In this document: piece after piece, positions 17,259 through 25,775 of the stretch | Layout of the letters: each line of letters opens with the position of its first letter | Position numbering within the stretch: position 1 is the first letter of the stretch | Assembly (NCBI RefSeq): GCF_005155025.1 | Contig: NZ_CP039731.1 | Coordinates: forward strand, 744,001-808,000 | DNA: 64,000 nt | Origin: Aquitalea aquatilis | Lineage (GTDB): Bacteria > Pseudomonadota > Gammaproteobacteria > Burkholderiales > Chromobacteriaceae | Direction of reading: 5' to 3' | Translations under genes and position numbers: made by a program | The notes under the pieces: model-generated | The model's database searches: none | Told to the model about the DNA's origin: nothing | The model's input: the letters and a program-made list of their open reading frames with translations, nothing else

Positions 17259-17659
17259 AGATGTGCATCTGTTGGCAACAAGCTGGTCAGGTCAACGTCC
17301 TGCCGACTTCATTCTTTCTGACCACCCGTCACCTGACTACACCGAATCAAGTTCGTCGGAACATGGCAGAAGTATTTGATTCCAAATCACCTACATCTCG
17401 TTCGAAAGTCCGTCGGAGCCTAGCCCTAGTTCCTACCCACATCTGAGCTGCGAAATAAAAGTTTGTCGACCAATCCATACGTTTGCTGTGCTATCGCAGA
17501 TAGGTTTCTAGTATTCGATGCATGAAAATAGTTGATCATTTCAATTACATAACATCACTTTTTTTCATCACTGCTTGATGGCAAAAATGTCAGCTCAAGA
17601 AAGCCAAGGCGCAGGTAGCAGCCTGGCTGCCATGACGTCAACAAGGGATGAGGAAATCG

Positions 17660-18766
17660 ATGATGAAATCAATGCCAATGGCGAGCATTCTGCTAACCGG
17701 CTTGGCCATGCTGTTGCACAGTGGATTGGCAGCAGCCGATGACAAGCAATTGAATGTGTACAACTGGTCTGACTACATTGCTCACGATACGGTACGCGGC
17801 TTTGAGCAGAAGACCGGTATCAAGGTGAAATACGATGTGTTTGACAGCGACGATACGCTGCAAACCAAGCTGCTAACCGGCAAAACCGGCTATGACGTGG
17901 TGGTGCCGTCATCCACCGCCATGGCGCGTCAGATAGAGGCCGGCATTTACCAGAAGCTGGATAAAAGCAGGATGCCCAATTTGGCCAATCTGGACAAAAG
18001 CCTGATGCAACTGGTGGCCAGTGCCGATCCGGGTAATCAATACGGCGTGCCGTGGGCCTATGGCACGGATGGTCTGGGGTATAACCTGACTCGCGTACGT
18101 TCCGTGCTGGGCAAGGATGCCGTGCTGGATAGCTGGGATGTTCTGTTTGATGTTGAAAAGCTAGGCAAGCTCAAAGGGTGTGGCGTGTCCGTGCTGGATC
18201 AGCCTTCGGAAATTTTCCCCATTGTTCTCAATTACCTGCACAAGGACCCGAATAGTCACAATGCCGCCGATTATCAAGCAGCGCTGGAGCTGTTGAAAAA
18301 AATCAGGCCCTACATCACCCAATTCAATTCCAGCGGCTATATCAATGATCTGGCCAATGGGGATATCTGCTTTGCCGTGGGCTGGTCTGGTGATGTGAAT
18401 ATTGCCCGTCACCGTGCCCAAGAGGCCAAGCGCCATTATCAGATTGCCTACATCATTCCGCGCGAAGGTGCGCCCGTGTGGTTTGACGTGATGGTGATCC
18501 CCAAGGATGCACCCCATCCGGAAAATGCCATGAGTTGGATCAACTACATCCAGTCGCCGGAAGTCAACGCGGCCATTACCAATGAGGTGTTTTACCCCAC
18601 GGCCAATGCGGCAGCGAGAAAGCTGGTCATGCCTGATGTGGCCAATGATCCGTCTATTTATCCGGGAGAGCAGACCCGGAAAATCCTGTTCTCCCTCAAG
18701 CCGATGCCGCCGGATATTTCCCGACTGGAAAACCGGCTGTGGGCCCAGTTGAAAACCGGTCGCTAA
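17660..18766 (+). CDS. potF: Periplasmic polyamine-binding protein, PotF/SpuD type
   Basis: About 368-residue ABC transporter substrate-binding protein. A Sec signal peptide (about residues 1-27, ending GLAAADD) is followed by the PotF-like start LNVYNWSDYI, the DSDDTLQTKLLTG segment, VPSSTAMARQIEAGIYQKLDKS, GVPWAYGTDGLGYN and the C-terminal binding loop region GVPVW-like FDVMVIPKDAPHPENA. It captures putrescine, agmatine or spermidine for import. No permease or ATPase gene accompanies it here. I prefer ATG 17660, which has AGGAAATCG in front, to 17648. It and the second copy at 21853 flank the agmatine catabolic genes, so agmatine is a likely ligand. A terminator follows. Confidence 0.88.
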   Translation: MMKSMPMASILLTGLAMLLHSGLAAADDKQLNVYNWSDYIAHDTVRGFEQKTGIKVKYDVFDSDDTLQTKLLTGKTGYDVVVPSSTAMARQIEAGIYQKLDKSRMPNLANLDKSLMQLVASADPGNQYGVPWAYGTDGLGYNLTRVRSVLGKDAVLDSWDVLFDVEKLGKLKGCGVSVLDQPSEIFPIVLNYLHKDPNSHNAADYQAALELLKKIRPYITQFNSSGYINDLANGDICFAVGWSGDVNIARHRAQEAKRHYQIAYIIPREGAPVWFDVMVIPKDAPHPENAMSWINYIQSPEVNAAITNEVFYPTANAAARKLVMPDVANDPSIYPGEQTRKILFSLKPMPPDISRLENRLWAQLKTGR

Positions 18767-18817
18767 GGAGCAGTGCCCGTCGTGGAGACGTTTTCAGGCT
18801 TCTGGCCATGACGGTTT

Positions 18818-18845
18818 CGGGCTGCCATTGTGCAGCCCGCTTTTC
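18818..18845 (+). terminator. Rho-independent terminator after potF-like gene
   Basis: CGGGCTGC (18818-18825) and GCAGCCCG (18832-18839) form the stem, then CTTTTCTTG. It separates the plus-strand potF-like gene from the convergent LysR gene. Confidence 0.75.
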
Positions 18846-18859
18846 TTGCGTCCCTGTGC

Positions 18860-19753
18860 CTATGCCTCGTCAGGCATGGCTGCGTGAGCACGCAACCAGT
18901 CAAAAACCTGACTGACCTTGGCCGAACGCGCCTCGCCCGCTACCCGGGATAGCCACCAGTTCTGACCGGGTAAAACCGGATAGCCGTTTACCCTTGCCAG
19001 CTTCCCGCTTTGCAAACTGTCCATGGCCGCCAGTTTTGACACCAGCGCCATGCCCCGTCCCCGTTCTACGGCATCCAGTACGCAGCGCTGGTCATCATAG
19101 ATGGCCGCCATGTGAAAGCGTTGCAGCCATTGCCTGAATAGCGGTCCGGTTTGCTCGCCGGTGAGGTGTTCCTCCAGACATACCAACGGACTGTGCACAG
19201 CGTGCTCCTCAAGTGGCAGCGTATTCAGTCGCTCGGCGATGTCCTGTCTTGCCACGACGACCCATTGGTCTTGGAACAGCGGCACCTCCAGCAAGTCGGG
19301 CTGCTGAATGGGACGGTTGCCTATGGTGATGTCCACATCGATTTCATCGACATAGCGGGCTGTTTCATCGGTAGACAACAGCGGGCACAAGCCTGGCAAG
19401 TCGTGTTGCAGCTGTTCCAGTTGCGCTTGCAGCCAGCCATGCAGCAGGGGGGCCGGACACACCAGTACCACCAGACCGGGGTCCAGATAAGTGGCAATGC
19501 GTCCAAGCCCGCTGCGCAGGGTTTCCAGCGAGCGTTGCACCGTTCTTTGCAGTACCTCCCCCGCCATGGTCAGCTCCACCCCCCGTCCTATCCGGCGGAA
19601 CAGGGCCTGACCGGTTTGTTCTTCCAGCTGCTGTATCTGATGGCTGATGGCGGATTGGGACAGGCACAGCTCGTCCGCTGCCCGGGCAAAGCTGCCCAGG
19701 CGCGCGGCGGCTTCAAAACCCATCAAGAGCTTGAGGGAAGGAATACGGTGCAT
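18860..19753 (-). CDS. LysR-family regulator, GcvA-like
   Basis: 297-residue LysR regulator with HTH PSLKLLMGFEAAARLGSFARAADELCLSQSAISHQIQQLEEQTGQALFRR, very close to the GcvA subgroup. The effector domain follows from about residue 92. It stands divergent from aguA with 110 bp between the starts, so it most likely controls the agmatine operon aguA-aguB-potF. The divergent region contains an ATTGGTTT/AGCCAAT inverted element and A+T-rich promoter-like sequence. The inducer (agmatine or N-carbamoylputrescine) is inferred. Confidence 0.88.
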   Translation of the reverse strand: MHRIPSLKLLMGFEAAARLGSFARAADELCLSQSAISHQIQQLEEQTGQALFRRIGRGVELTMAGEVLQRTVQRSLETLRSGLGRIATYLDPGLVVLVCPAPLLHGWLQAQLEQLQHDLPGLCPLLSTDETARYVDEIDVDITIGNRPIQQPDLLEVPLFQDQWVVVARQDIAERLNTLPLEEHAVHSPLVCLEEHLTGEQTGPLFRQWLQRFHMAAIYDDQRCVLDAVERGRGMALVSKLAAMDSLQSGKLARVNGYPVLPGQNWWLSRVAGEARSAKVSQVFDWLRAHAAMPDEA

Positions 19754-19863
19754 GATCGCAACTCATGAGAAAAGTTGATCTATTTAGCCAATAAACGTCA
19801 ATTTTTATCAAGAGTGATTGGTTTCATACTGCGTCTACCTACCCAATCCCGAGGAGACAAAAA

Positions 19864-20931
19864 ATGATGTCATTTGATGCCCGCCGTAGCGGCTTTCGCA
19901 TGCCCGCCGAGTGGGAAACCCAGCAGGCCACCTGGCTGGGATGGCCGGTGGCGGAATACCGGGAAGGGCTGTGGGGTGAGCATTACCCGCAGGTCTGCGC
20001 CGAATTTGCGCTGGTCGCCCAAACCATTGCGCGTTTTCAACCCTGCATCGTCACGGCCCATTTCAGTCAGGCAGAGCAGGCACAAGCGCTGTGCGGGCCG
20101 ACAGTGCAAGTACTGGCAGTAGCTGCTGAAGATAACTGGGTACGCGACTGTGGCCCGATATTCCTGCAAGGCAAGCACGGGCAATTGGCTGCCGCCGTGT
20201 TCCGCTTCAACGCATGGGGCGAAAAATACCAGCCTTACGATGGTTGCCAGCAATTGGCTCAGGATATGGCCCGTTATGCCAATGCCACCATTTTCAATTC
20301 CCACCTGATCCTGGAGGGTGGCTCGTTTTACGTGGATGGGCAAGGCACTTTGCTGACCACGGAAAGTTGTCTGCTACACCCCAACCGCAATCCGGCATGG
20401 AGCCGTTCCGAAATCGAGACCGAGCTGCGCCGTATGCTGGGGGTGGAGAAAATCATCTGGCTACCGGGTAACCCGGACGAAGTGGAAACCAATGGCCACG
20501 TTGACGGCATTGCCTCGTTTATTGCGCCGGGCAAACTGTTGTGCCAGTCGGCCACGGAAGATCAGGGCGAGTACTACCGCATCATGCGGGAAAACCGCCG
20601 AGCGCTGGAACTGGCAAGTGATGTGCATGGCAACCGGTTTGAGCTGCTGGACCTGCCTTCCCCCATTGTCAGCGAGCGTTATGAGTCGGAACGCTACTGC
20701 GACTGTTACGCCAACTACATTCTGGTCAATGGCGCGGTGATCTCAACGGCGTTTGGCGGCCCGGAAGACGAGGCGGCAACACAGGTATTTGCCCAGGCAT
20801 TTCCTGACCGGGACGTGATTCTGCTGCCGGTTACCCATATTTCCATTGGCGGCGGCAGCATGCATTGCTCCACCCAGCAACAACCGCGTGTTGTGGCCTC
20901 TCATTGGAAACAAGGAAATACACATGACTGA
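19864..20931 (+). CDS. aguA: Agmatine deiminase
   Basis: 355-residue agmatine iminohydrolase that converts agmatine to N-carbamoylputrescine and ammonia in the cytoplasm. Family features in order: FRMPAEWETQQATWLGWP, DNWVRDCGPIF, FRFNAWGEKY, LILEGGSFYVDGQGTLLTTESCLL, HPNRNP, NGHVDGIASF and the catalytic Cys in GGGSMHCSTQQQP. All residues of the guanidino-group-modifying fold appear intact (Asp, His, Cys). Start at ATG 19864 (MMSF) follows GAGGAGA; the second ATG is equally possible. The gene overlaps aguB by 8 bp. Confidence 0.95.
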   Translation: MMSFDARRSGFRMPAEWETQQATWLGWPVAEYREGLWGEHYPQVCAEFALVAQTIARFQPCIVTAHFSQAEQAQALCGPTVQVLAVAAEDNWVRDCGPIFLQGKHGQLAAAVFRFNAWGEKYQPYDGCQQLAQDMARYANATIFNSHLILEGGSFYVDGQGTLLTTESCLLHPNRNPAWSRSEIETELRRMLGVEKIIWLPGNPDEVETNGHVDGIASFIAPGKLLCQSATEDQGEYYRIMRENRRALELASDVHGNRFELLDLPSPIVSERYESERYCDCYANYILVNGAVISTAFGGPEDEAATQVFAQAFPDRDVILLPVTHISIGGGSMHCSTQQQPRVVASHWKQGNTHD

Positions 20932-21856
20932 ACGAACCCTGACGGTGGCTTCGGTACAGATGGCATCCGGTAGCTGGCATCTGGAAGACAATATGGCACG
21001 GGCGGAGCGGCTGATTCGGCAGGCAGCCAAACAGGGGGCCCAGCTGGTGTTATGCCCGGAATTGTTCATGATGCCGTACTTCTGTCTGGACCAGAATGCA
21101 CGCCATCTGGAGCTGGCCGAGCCTTTTGCCGGCAATGCCCGCATTACCCGGTTTGCCGCATTAGCCGGTGAATTGGGCATTGTGCTGCCGATTGGCTTCT
21201 TTGAGCGCGCCGGCAATGCGGCTTACAACTCCATCGCCGTGGCCGATGCTGACGGCACGGTGCTGGGTGTCTATCGCAAGACCCATATTCCGGATGGTCC
21301 CGGCTACACCGAAAAATTCTATTTCACACCGGGCGATACCGGCTTCAAGGTATGGGATACGCGCTTTGGCCGTATCGGCATTGGTATCTGCTGGGACCAG
21401 TGGTATCCGGAAACGGCCCGCACATTGGCGCTGATGGGCGCAGAGGTACTGTGTTTCCCCACCATCATCGGTTCCGAACCGTTTGATGCCGCTTACGACT
21501 CCTCCGGCCATTGGCAACGCACCATGCAAGGCCATGCCGCCGCCAATATGATGCCGGTGGTTGCGGCCAACCGTATTGGCGCAGAGACCGGCTTTGGCAA
21601 TGGCAACGACAGGCAGCAAGGACTGACCGGGGTATTTTATGGCTCCAGCTTCATTGCCGACCATACCGGTGCCAAAGTGGCCGAGGCCAATCGCAGCGAC
21701 GAAACCATCCTGCTGCACACCTTTGACCTGGATGCCATCAAGGCGGATCGTCAATCCTGGGGATTCTTCCGCGACCGTCGTCCGGAAATGTACCGCACTT
21801 TGCTGACCAGCGACGGGCAGGCCTCCTGTTATCGCAAGACCGGAGAGTCCGCATGA
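20924..21856 (+). CDS. aguB: N-carbamoylputrescine amidase
   Basis: 310-residue nitrilase-superfamily enzyme that hydrolyses N-carbamoylputrescine to putrescine, CO2 and ammonia. The Glu-Lys-Cys triad is visible: CPELF (about residue 43), YRKTHIPDGPGY (about 115) and GICWDQWYPE (about 154). The sequence around EKFYFTPGDTGF and the C-terminal DRRPEMYRTL are typical of AguB. It starts at ATG 20924 inside the end of aguA after AAGGAAA and ends in an ATGA overlap with the second potF-like gene. Together AguA and AguB feed arginine-derived agmatine into putrescine. Confidence 0.95.
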   Translation: MTERTLTVASVQMASGSWHLEDNMARAERLIRQAAKQGAQLVLCPELFMMPYFCLDQNARHLELAEPFAGNARITRFAALAGELGIVLPIGFFERAGNAAYNSIAVADADGTVLGVYRKTHIPDGPGYTEKFYFTPGDTGFKVWDTRFGRIGIGICWDQWYPETARTLALMGAEVLCFPTIIGSEPFDAAYDSSGHWQRTMQGHAAANMMPVVAANRIGAETGFGNGNDRQQGLTGVFYGSSFIADHTGAKVAEANRSDETILLHTFDLDAIKADRQSWGFFRDRRPEMYRTLLTSDGQASCYRKTGESA

Positions 21857-22950
21857 AATCCAAACGCCTGGTATTGCTTGCTGCGCTGATCTTGTCGTCC
21901 CTGGCACACGCCGCAGAGGAAAAAGTCCTTAATCTCTACAATTGGTCCGACTATTTTGCCCCCGATACGCTGGCGCAATTCCAGAAGGAAACCGGCATCA
22001 AGGTGCGCTATGACAGCTATGACAGTGATGAAACGCTGCAGGCGAAGCTGTTGACTGGCAACAGCGGCTACGATCTGGTGTGGCCAAGTAATGACTTCAT
22101 GGCAAAACAGATAGAGGCTGGAGCCTTTCGCAAGCTGGACAAGAGCCGGCTTGCCAATCTGGCTAATCTTGATCCTGCACTATTGAAACTGATGGCTCAC
22201 TCCGACCCGGGCAATCAGTACGGTGTACCCTATATGTGGGGCACCGTCGGAACCGGTTATGACCGCAAGAAAGTAGAATCCATCCTGGGCAAGGACATGC
22301 CGGCTAACAGCCTGGATTTGTTGTTCGATCCGGTGATCGCAAAACGACTGGCTGCTGGCCACTGCGCATTGGGGCTGCAGGACTCTGCCAGCACCATCTT
22401 GCCGCTTGCCCTGCACTATGCCGGACGCAAAGTGCAAAATGCGGATAGCAAGGATTATCAGGCGGTGCGCAGCATGTTGATGAAGGTTCGGCCGGCCATC
22501 AGCCTGTTTGCCAATTCGGCCAACGCCAATGAGCTGATGGATGGAGAACTATGCGTGTTCGCCGGGTATTCGGGAGCAATCAATCTTGCCGCGCAAAAGA
22601 ATCGCGAAGCGGGCAAGGGACGCGAACTGGTGTACAGCATCCCCAGCATAGGCACGCTGATGTGGTATGACAGCATGGTGATACCAAGAACAGCCCCCCA
22701 CCCGGGCAATGCCCACCTGTTCATCAACTTCATCCTGCGGCCGGACGTTATTGCACATATTTCCAATGCCACCCGCTACGCCAATGCCAATTGGAAGGCG
22801 CAGCCGCTGCTTGACCAGGCGCTGCGCCAGAATCCGGGGGTTTACCCCCCAGAATCCGTGCGCCGTACCTTGTTCACACTCAGTACCCAGAGTGCAGAAA
22901 GCAGTCGGCAAGAGAACCGGCTATGGACTGCATTCAAAACCGGAAAGTAA
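21853..22950 (+). CDS. potF: Second periplasmic polyamine-binding protein, PotF/SpuD type
   Basis: 365-residue solute-binding protein with a Sec signal peptide (MKSKRLVLLAALILSSLAHAAEE) and the same fold markers as the copy at 17660: LNLYNWSDYFAPDTL, DSDETLQAKLLTG, VWPSNDFMAKQIEAGAF, GVPYMWGTVGTGYD and WYDSMVIPRTAPHPGNAHLF. It is translationally coupled to aguB (ATGA), which ties it to agmatine or putrescine uptake. It differs from the first copy at ligand-loop positions (MWGTVGT instead of AYGTDGL), so the two may prefer different polyamines. No transporter membrane genes are nearby. A perfect hairpin follows the stop. Confidence 0.88.
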   Translation: MKSKRLVLLAALILSSLAHAAEEKVLNLYNWSDYFAPDTLAQFQKETGIKVRYDSYDSDETLQAKLLTGNSGYDLVWPSNDFMAKQIEAGAFRKLDKSRLANLANLDPALLKLMAHSDPGNQYGVPYMWGTVGTGYDRKKVESILGKDMPANSLDLLFDPVIAKRLAAGHCALGLQDSASTILPLALHYAGRKVQNADSKDYQAVRSMLMKVRPAISLFANSANANELMDGELCVFAGYSGAINLAAQKNREAGKGRELVYSIPSIGTLMWYDSMVIPRTAPHPGNAHLFINFILRPDVIAHISNATRYANANWKAQPLLDQALRQNPGVYPPESVRRTLFTLSTQSAESSRQENRLWTAFKTGK

Positions 22951-22962
22951 TGGCAAACCCGT

Positions 22963-22988
22963 ACTGCCAGCCAGGCTGGCAGTATTTT
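22963..22988 (+). terminator. Perfect hairpin with short T-run between potF-like and exported deiminase genes
   Basis: ACTGCCAGCC (22963-22972) pairs with GGCTGGCAGT (22974-22983) around a single A, followed by ATTTTG. It lies 12 bp after the potF-like stop and 17 bp before the next RBS. It may be a weak terminator or attenuator that lowers expression of the exported agmatine deiminase. Confidence 0.6.
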
Positions 22989-23004
22989 GCAAGGAAAATA
23001 CCCG

Positions 23005-24111
23005 ATGAATAGCCGACGTGATTTTATCAAGCAGAGCCTGATACTGGCCGGAGGCGGTTTGCTCTCTGGCGGCATGGGCCTGATGGCAAACGCTTCCCAG
23101 GCTGCATCCACAGCGTGGCGGATGCCTGATGAGGGCGAATCACATGCTGCCACCTGGATGGCATTCGGGCCGGATGAAGAAATATGGGGTAGTCGCCTGC
23201 AGACAGGCGCTAGAGAGGCACTGGCCGAAATTGCGCGTGCCATTGCGCAGTTTGAACCGGTCAACATGCTGGTTCGACCTGAAGAATACGATGTGGCAGC
23301 ACGCATGTGCGGTGACAAGGTCAAGCTGATTGAAGCGGCCATGGATGATTTGTGGCTGCGCGATACCGGGCCTGTTTTCGTAAAAAAGGCGAATGGAGAA
23401 CGTGCGGCGGTCAGCTTCAATTTCAATGGCTGGGGTAACAAGCAGCCTCATGCGGATGACGCCAGGCTGGCCGGGCTGATTGCGGACAAGACTAGCGTTT
23501 CGCTACTGCACAGCAAGCTGGTACTGGAAGGAGGCGGTATCGAGGTGGATGGTGAAGGCACCGCCATCATTACTGAAAGCTGCGTACTCAATCCAAACCG
23601 CAATCCCGGGGTGAGCAAGGCCGCTTGTGAGGCCCAACTGAAGGCACTGCTAGGGCTGGACAAGATCATCTGGTTACCCGGCATTGCGGGTAAGGACATC
23701 ACCGATGGCCATACCGATTTTTATGCCCGTTTTGCTAGCCCTGGCGTAGTGGTAGCAGGACTGGATAACGACCCGTCTTCGTATGATTATGCGGTTACCC
23801 GTCGTCATCTGGGCATATTGCGCAATGCCAGCGATGCCCGTGGCCGCAAACTGAAAATTGTTGAAATGCCTGGCCCATCGTCAATTCGTAAAAAATACGA
23901 AAATGACGAGTTTGCCGCCGGCTATATCAATTTTTATGTCTGCAACAAGGCGGTGATTGCCCCCCAGTTTGGTGATACCAAATCGGACAGCAACAGTCGA
24001 GCTATCCTGAGAGAGCTATTTCCTGGTCGCGAAGTTATCCAACTCAACATTGATGCCATTGCCGCAGGTGGAGGCGGGATTCATTGCACGACTCAACAAC
24101 AGCCTGGATAG
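23005..24111 (+). CDS. Agmatine deiminase-like protein with a Tat-type signal peptide
   Basis: 368-residue paralogue of AguA with an export signal. It begins MNSRRDFIKQSLILAGGGLL, a twin-arginine motif SRRDFIK followed by a hydrophobic stretch and ANASQA, a signal peptidase site. The mature part has WRMPDEGESHAATWMAFG, DDLWLRDTGPVFV, FNFNGWGNK, LVLEGGGIEVDGEGT, NPNRNPG, TDGHTDFYARF and the catalytic Cys in GGGGIHCTTQQQP. So the active site is intact and should work in the periplasm. It shares the operon with potF and aguAB, which suggests that external agmatine is partly deiminated before uptake. Such Tat-linked deiminases occur scattered among proteobacteria. ATG 23005 has AAGGAAAA upstream. 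Confidence 0.88.
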   Translation: MNSRRDFIKQSLILAGGGLLSGGMGLMANASQAASTAWRMPDEGESHAATWMAFGPDEEIWGSRLQTGAREALAEIARAIAQFEPVNMLVRPEEYDVAARMCGDKVKLIEAAMDDLWLRDTGPVFVKKANGERAAVSFNFNGWGNKQPHADDARLAGLIADKTSVSLLHSKLVLEGGGIEVDGEGTAIITESCVLNPNRNPGVSKAACEAQLKALLGLDKIIWLPGIAGKDITDGHTDFYARFASPGVVVAGLDNDPSSYDYAVTRRHLGILRNASDARGRKLKIVEMPGPSSIRKKYENDEFAAGYINFYVCNKAVIAPQFGDTKSDSNSRAILRELFPGREVIQLNIDAIAAGGGGIHCTTQQQPG

Positions 24112-24440
24112 CTTTGGCGATGGCGATTGGTCCTAATGCCTGTAGACATCACCCCGGACTGCTTTACATCGCAAAGCAGACAGTCTCTTTTAATAGGCTC
24201 GAATAACAACTCAGGCCGATGATGGCTCAGTTGGCAGTGAAGACTCGCTGCCAACCATTGGCCTCGTGCCAACACCTATCTAGATTTCAATCTGCTCTGA
24301 AATTCCCAGAGCATGATCGACTTCGATACTGAATGGCTGTATTTCTCTGCAGCTTAGGTCGCTTTCGACTCTCGAAGAGACGTTCACATTAATGGAACTC
24401 AGACTTTCGAGAGCATTGCAATGAGGGATGCGGGCGGTCT
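24112..24440. other. 329-bp stretch without a gene
   Basis: It separates two convergent genes (exported deiminase and Slam-like protein). Short imperfect inverted repeats are present (for example TCTGCTCTGAAATTCCCAGAGC near 24292), but no clear T-run terminator and no reading frame with an RBS. I see nothing else in it. Confidence 0.5.
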
Positions 24441-25775
24441 TTAGCTACCAAAATCGTAACGCACACTAAAATTTGAATCAGCTCTACGATAATCGAAAAG
24501 GCGGATATTAGAGCGCTGACGAGAAGCTGATACCTGGCCGCGAATACTCAGTCCACGATAAATGTTCCAATTAAGCCCCACTGTCAAGTCCTCGAGAATA
24601 TCGTATCGTTTTTCCATAAAGACCGGGTTGCTGTGATGATAATGACTATCTACTCGGCCAAACCAGCTGAACCATTCGAAATTTCTGAAAAGAGGACCAC
24701 TTGCCAATAGCCGCATTCCGACCATATCCCGGTTACCATCGGCTCGTCGTACCGTGGCGGCATCTTGTCCGGCTAGTAGTGCCCAGCCAATAGAATTACG
24801 TCCAAGAGGAAAGGTATTGCTTATGGTCAGTACTCTCTCAACAAAACCATCCATTGCCGGCGGCCCCCCTATATAGTGGTAGTTACCGATATCCATGCCA
24901 ATGACTGGCCAGATTGGGGAGTTGCGCACCGCTTGCCAATTCAGACTGCCAGTCAGTGATCTGCGTACTTGCTGACCTGCTTGCAATAATTGTCCATACT
25001 GCATTCCCGCAGACCATGCGCCCATGACCGTAGAATAATTGCCATTCGCACTCATGCTACGATCTTCTGTCGAAAAAACATGCAGATCATCATAGTTTCT
25101 GCGCGTATAACCTGCACTCAAATACACATCCATCGTAGGCGACAGCACCCATTCTCCACGGGCATGCACGGCGTTTCCCCAATAGTTGTCACCATTCTGG
25201 CGTGACAAGGGGTTAAGCTGAAAGCGTATATTTCCAAGTGCCGGCACTATAATTGAAGTCACATCGGTTGCCTGATTGGCATTACTATCGTACCCACGCA
25301 CGGCCTCCACGCTAAAACCCCAATGTAGACCGCCACTCCTCATCTTCCCTGCAGGGAGTTCCGGAGAGTTATGCAAGGCCTCTAGTACAGCTTCGTCATC
25401 ACCCAGCATTAACCAGGCCTGCGCTAGTGCGCGCCATCCTGCCTTATCCTGCGGGGCTTGTGTTACTGCACGCTCCAGTGGCAATAAGGCATCGGCGGGT
25501 CGCCCGGCCATCAGTAGTGCCTCGCCCAAAACGAGGTTATTTCTGGCCCTATCGGCACATTGCAGCTCTTGCTGTTGTAATCGGTGGGCTACTTCGATGA
25601 CTCGACCTGCACGCCAATCTGCCTCCGCACCATCCAGTACTTCTTCACATACGCCAGCCATCGCCCGTGGTACTTGCAGCATGCCCACGCTGCACCACAC
25701 CAATGGCAAGAGCATCAAGCGCCAAGGAGACCCAATACTGTACCGGCTGCAGTATCCTACTCCTGATGCAGTCAT
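24441..25775 (-). CDS. Slam-like outer membrane protein: TPR domain plus C-terminal beta-barrel
   Basis: 444-residue protein with a signal peptide (hydrophobic segment about residues 20-40, ending AMAG). Residues about 42-140 are helical TPR-like (ALLPLERAVTQAPQDKAGWRALAQAWLMLGDDEAVLEAL). From about 150 the sequence becomes a long series of amphipathic strands starting GFSVEAVRGYDSNANQATD and ending DSNFSVRYDFGS. This two-part layout and the D-N-x-N-Q-A element after the TPRs match the Slam (surface lipoprotein assembly modulator, DUF560) family, the transporter of type XI secretion. It overlaps the FecR/barrel gene upstream by ATGA, so that protein is its likely cargo. It could also be another TPR-barrel protein; the Slam assignment is an inference from architecture. 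Confidence 0.65.
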   Translation of the reverse strand: MTASGVGYCSRYSIGSPWRLMLLPLVWCSVGMLQVPRAMAGVCEEVLDGAEADWRAGRVIEVAHRLQQQELQCADRARNNLVLGEALLMAGRPADALLPLERAVTQAPQDKAGWRALAQAWLMLGDDEAVLEALHNSPELPAGKMRSGGLHWGFSVEAVRGYDSNANQATDVTSIIVPALGNIRFQLNPLSRQNGDNYWGNAVHARGEWVLSPTMDVYLSAGYTRRNYDDLHVFSTEDRSMSANGNYSTVMGAWSAGMQYGQLLQAGQQVRRSLTGSLNWQAVRNSPIWPVIGMDIGNYHYIGGPPAMDGFVERVLTISNTFPLGRNSIGWALLAGQDAATVRRADGNRDMVGMRLLASGPLFRNFEWFSWFGRVDSHYHHSNPVFMEKRYDILEDLTVGLNWNIYRGLSIRGQVSASRQRSNIRLFDYRRADSNFSVRYDFGS

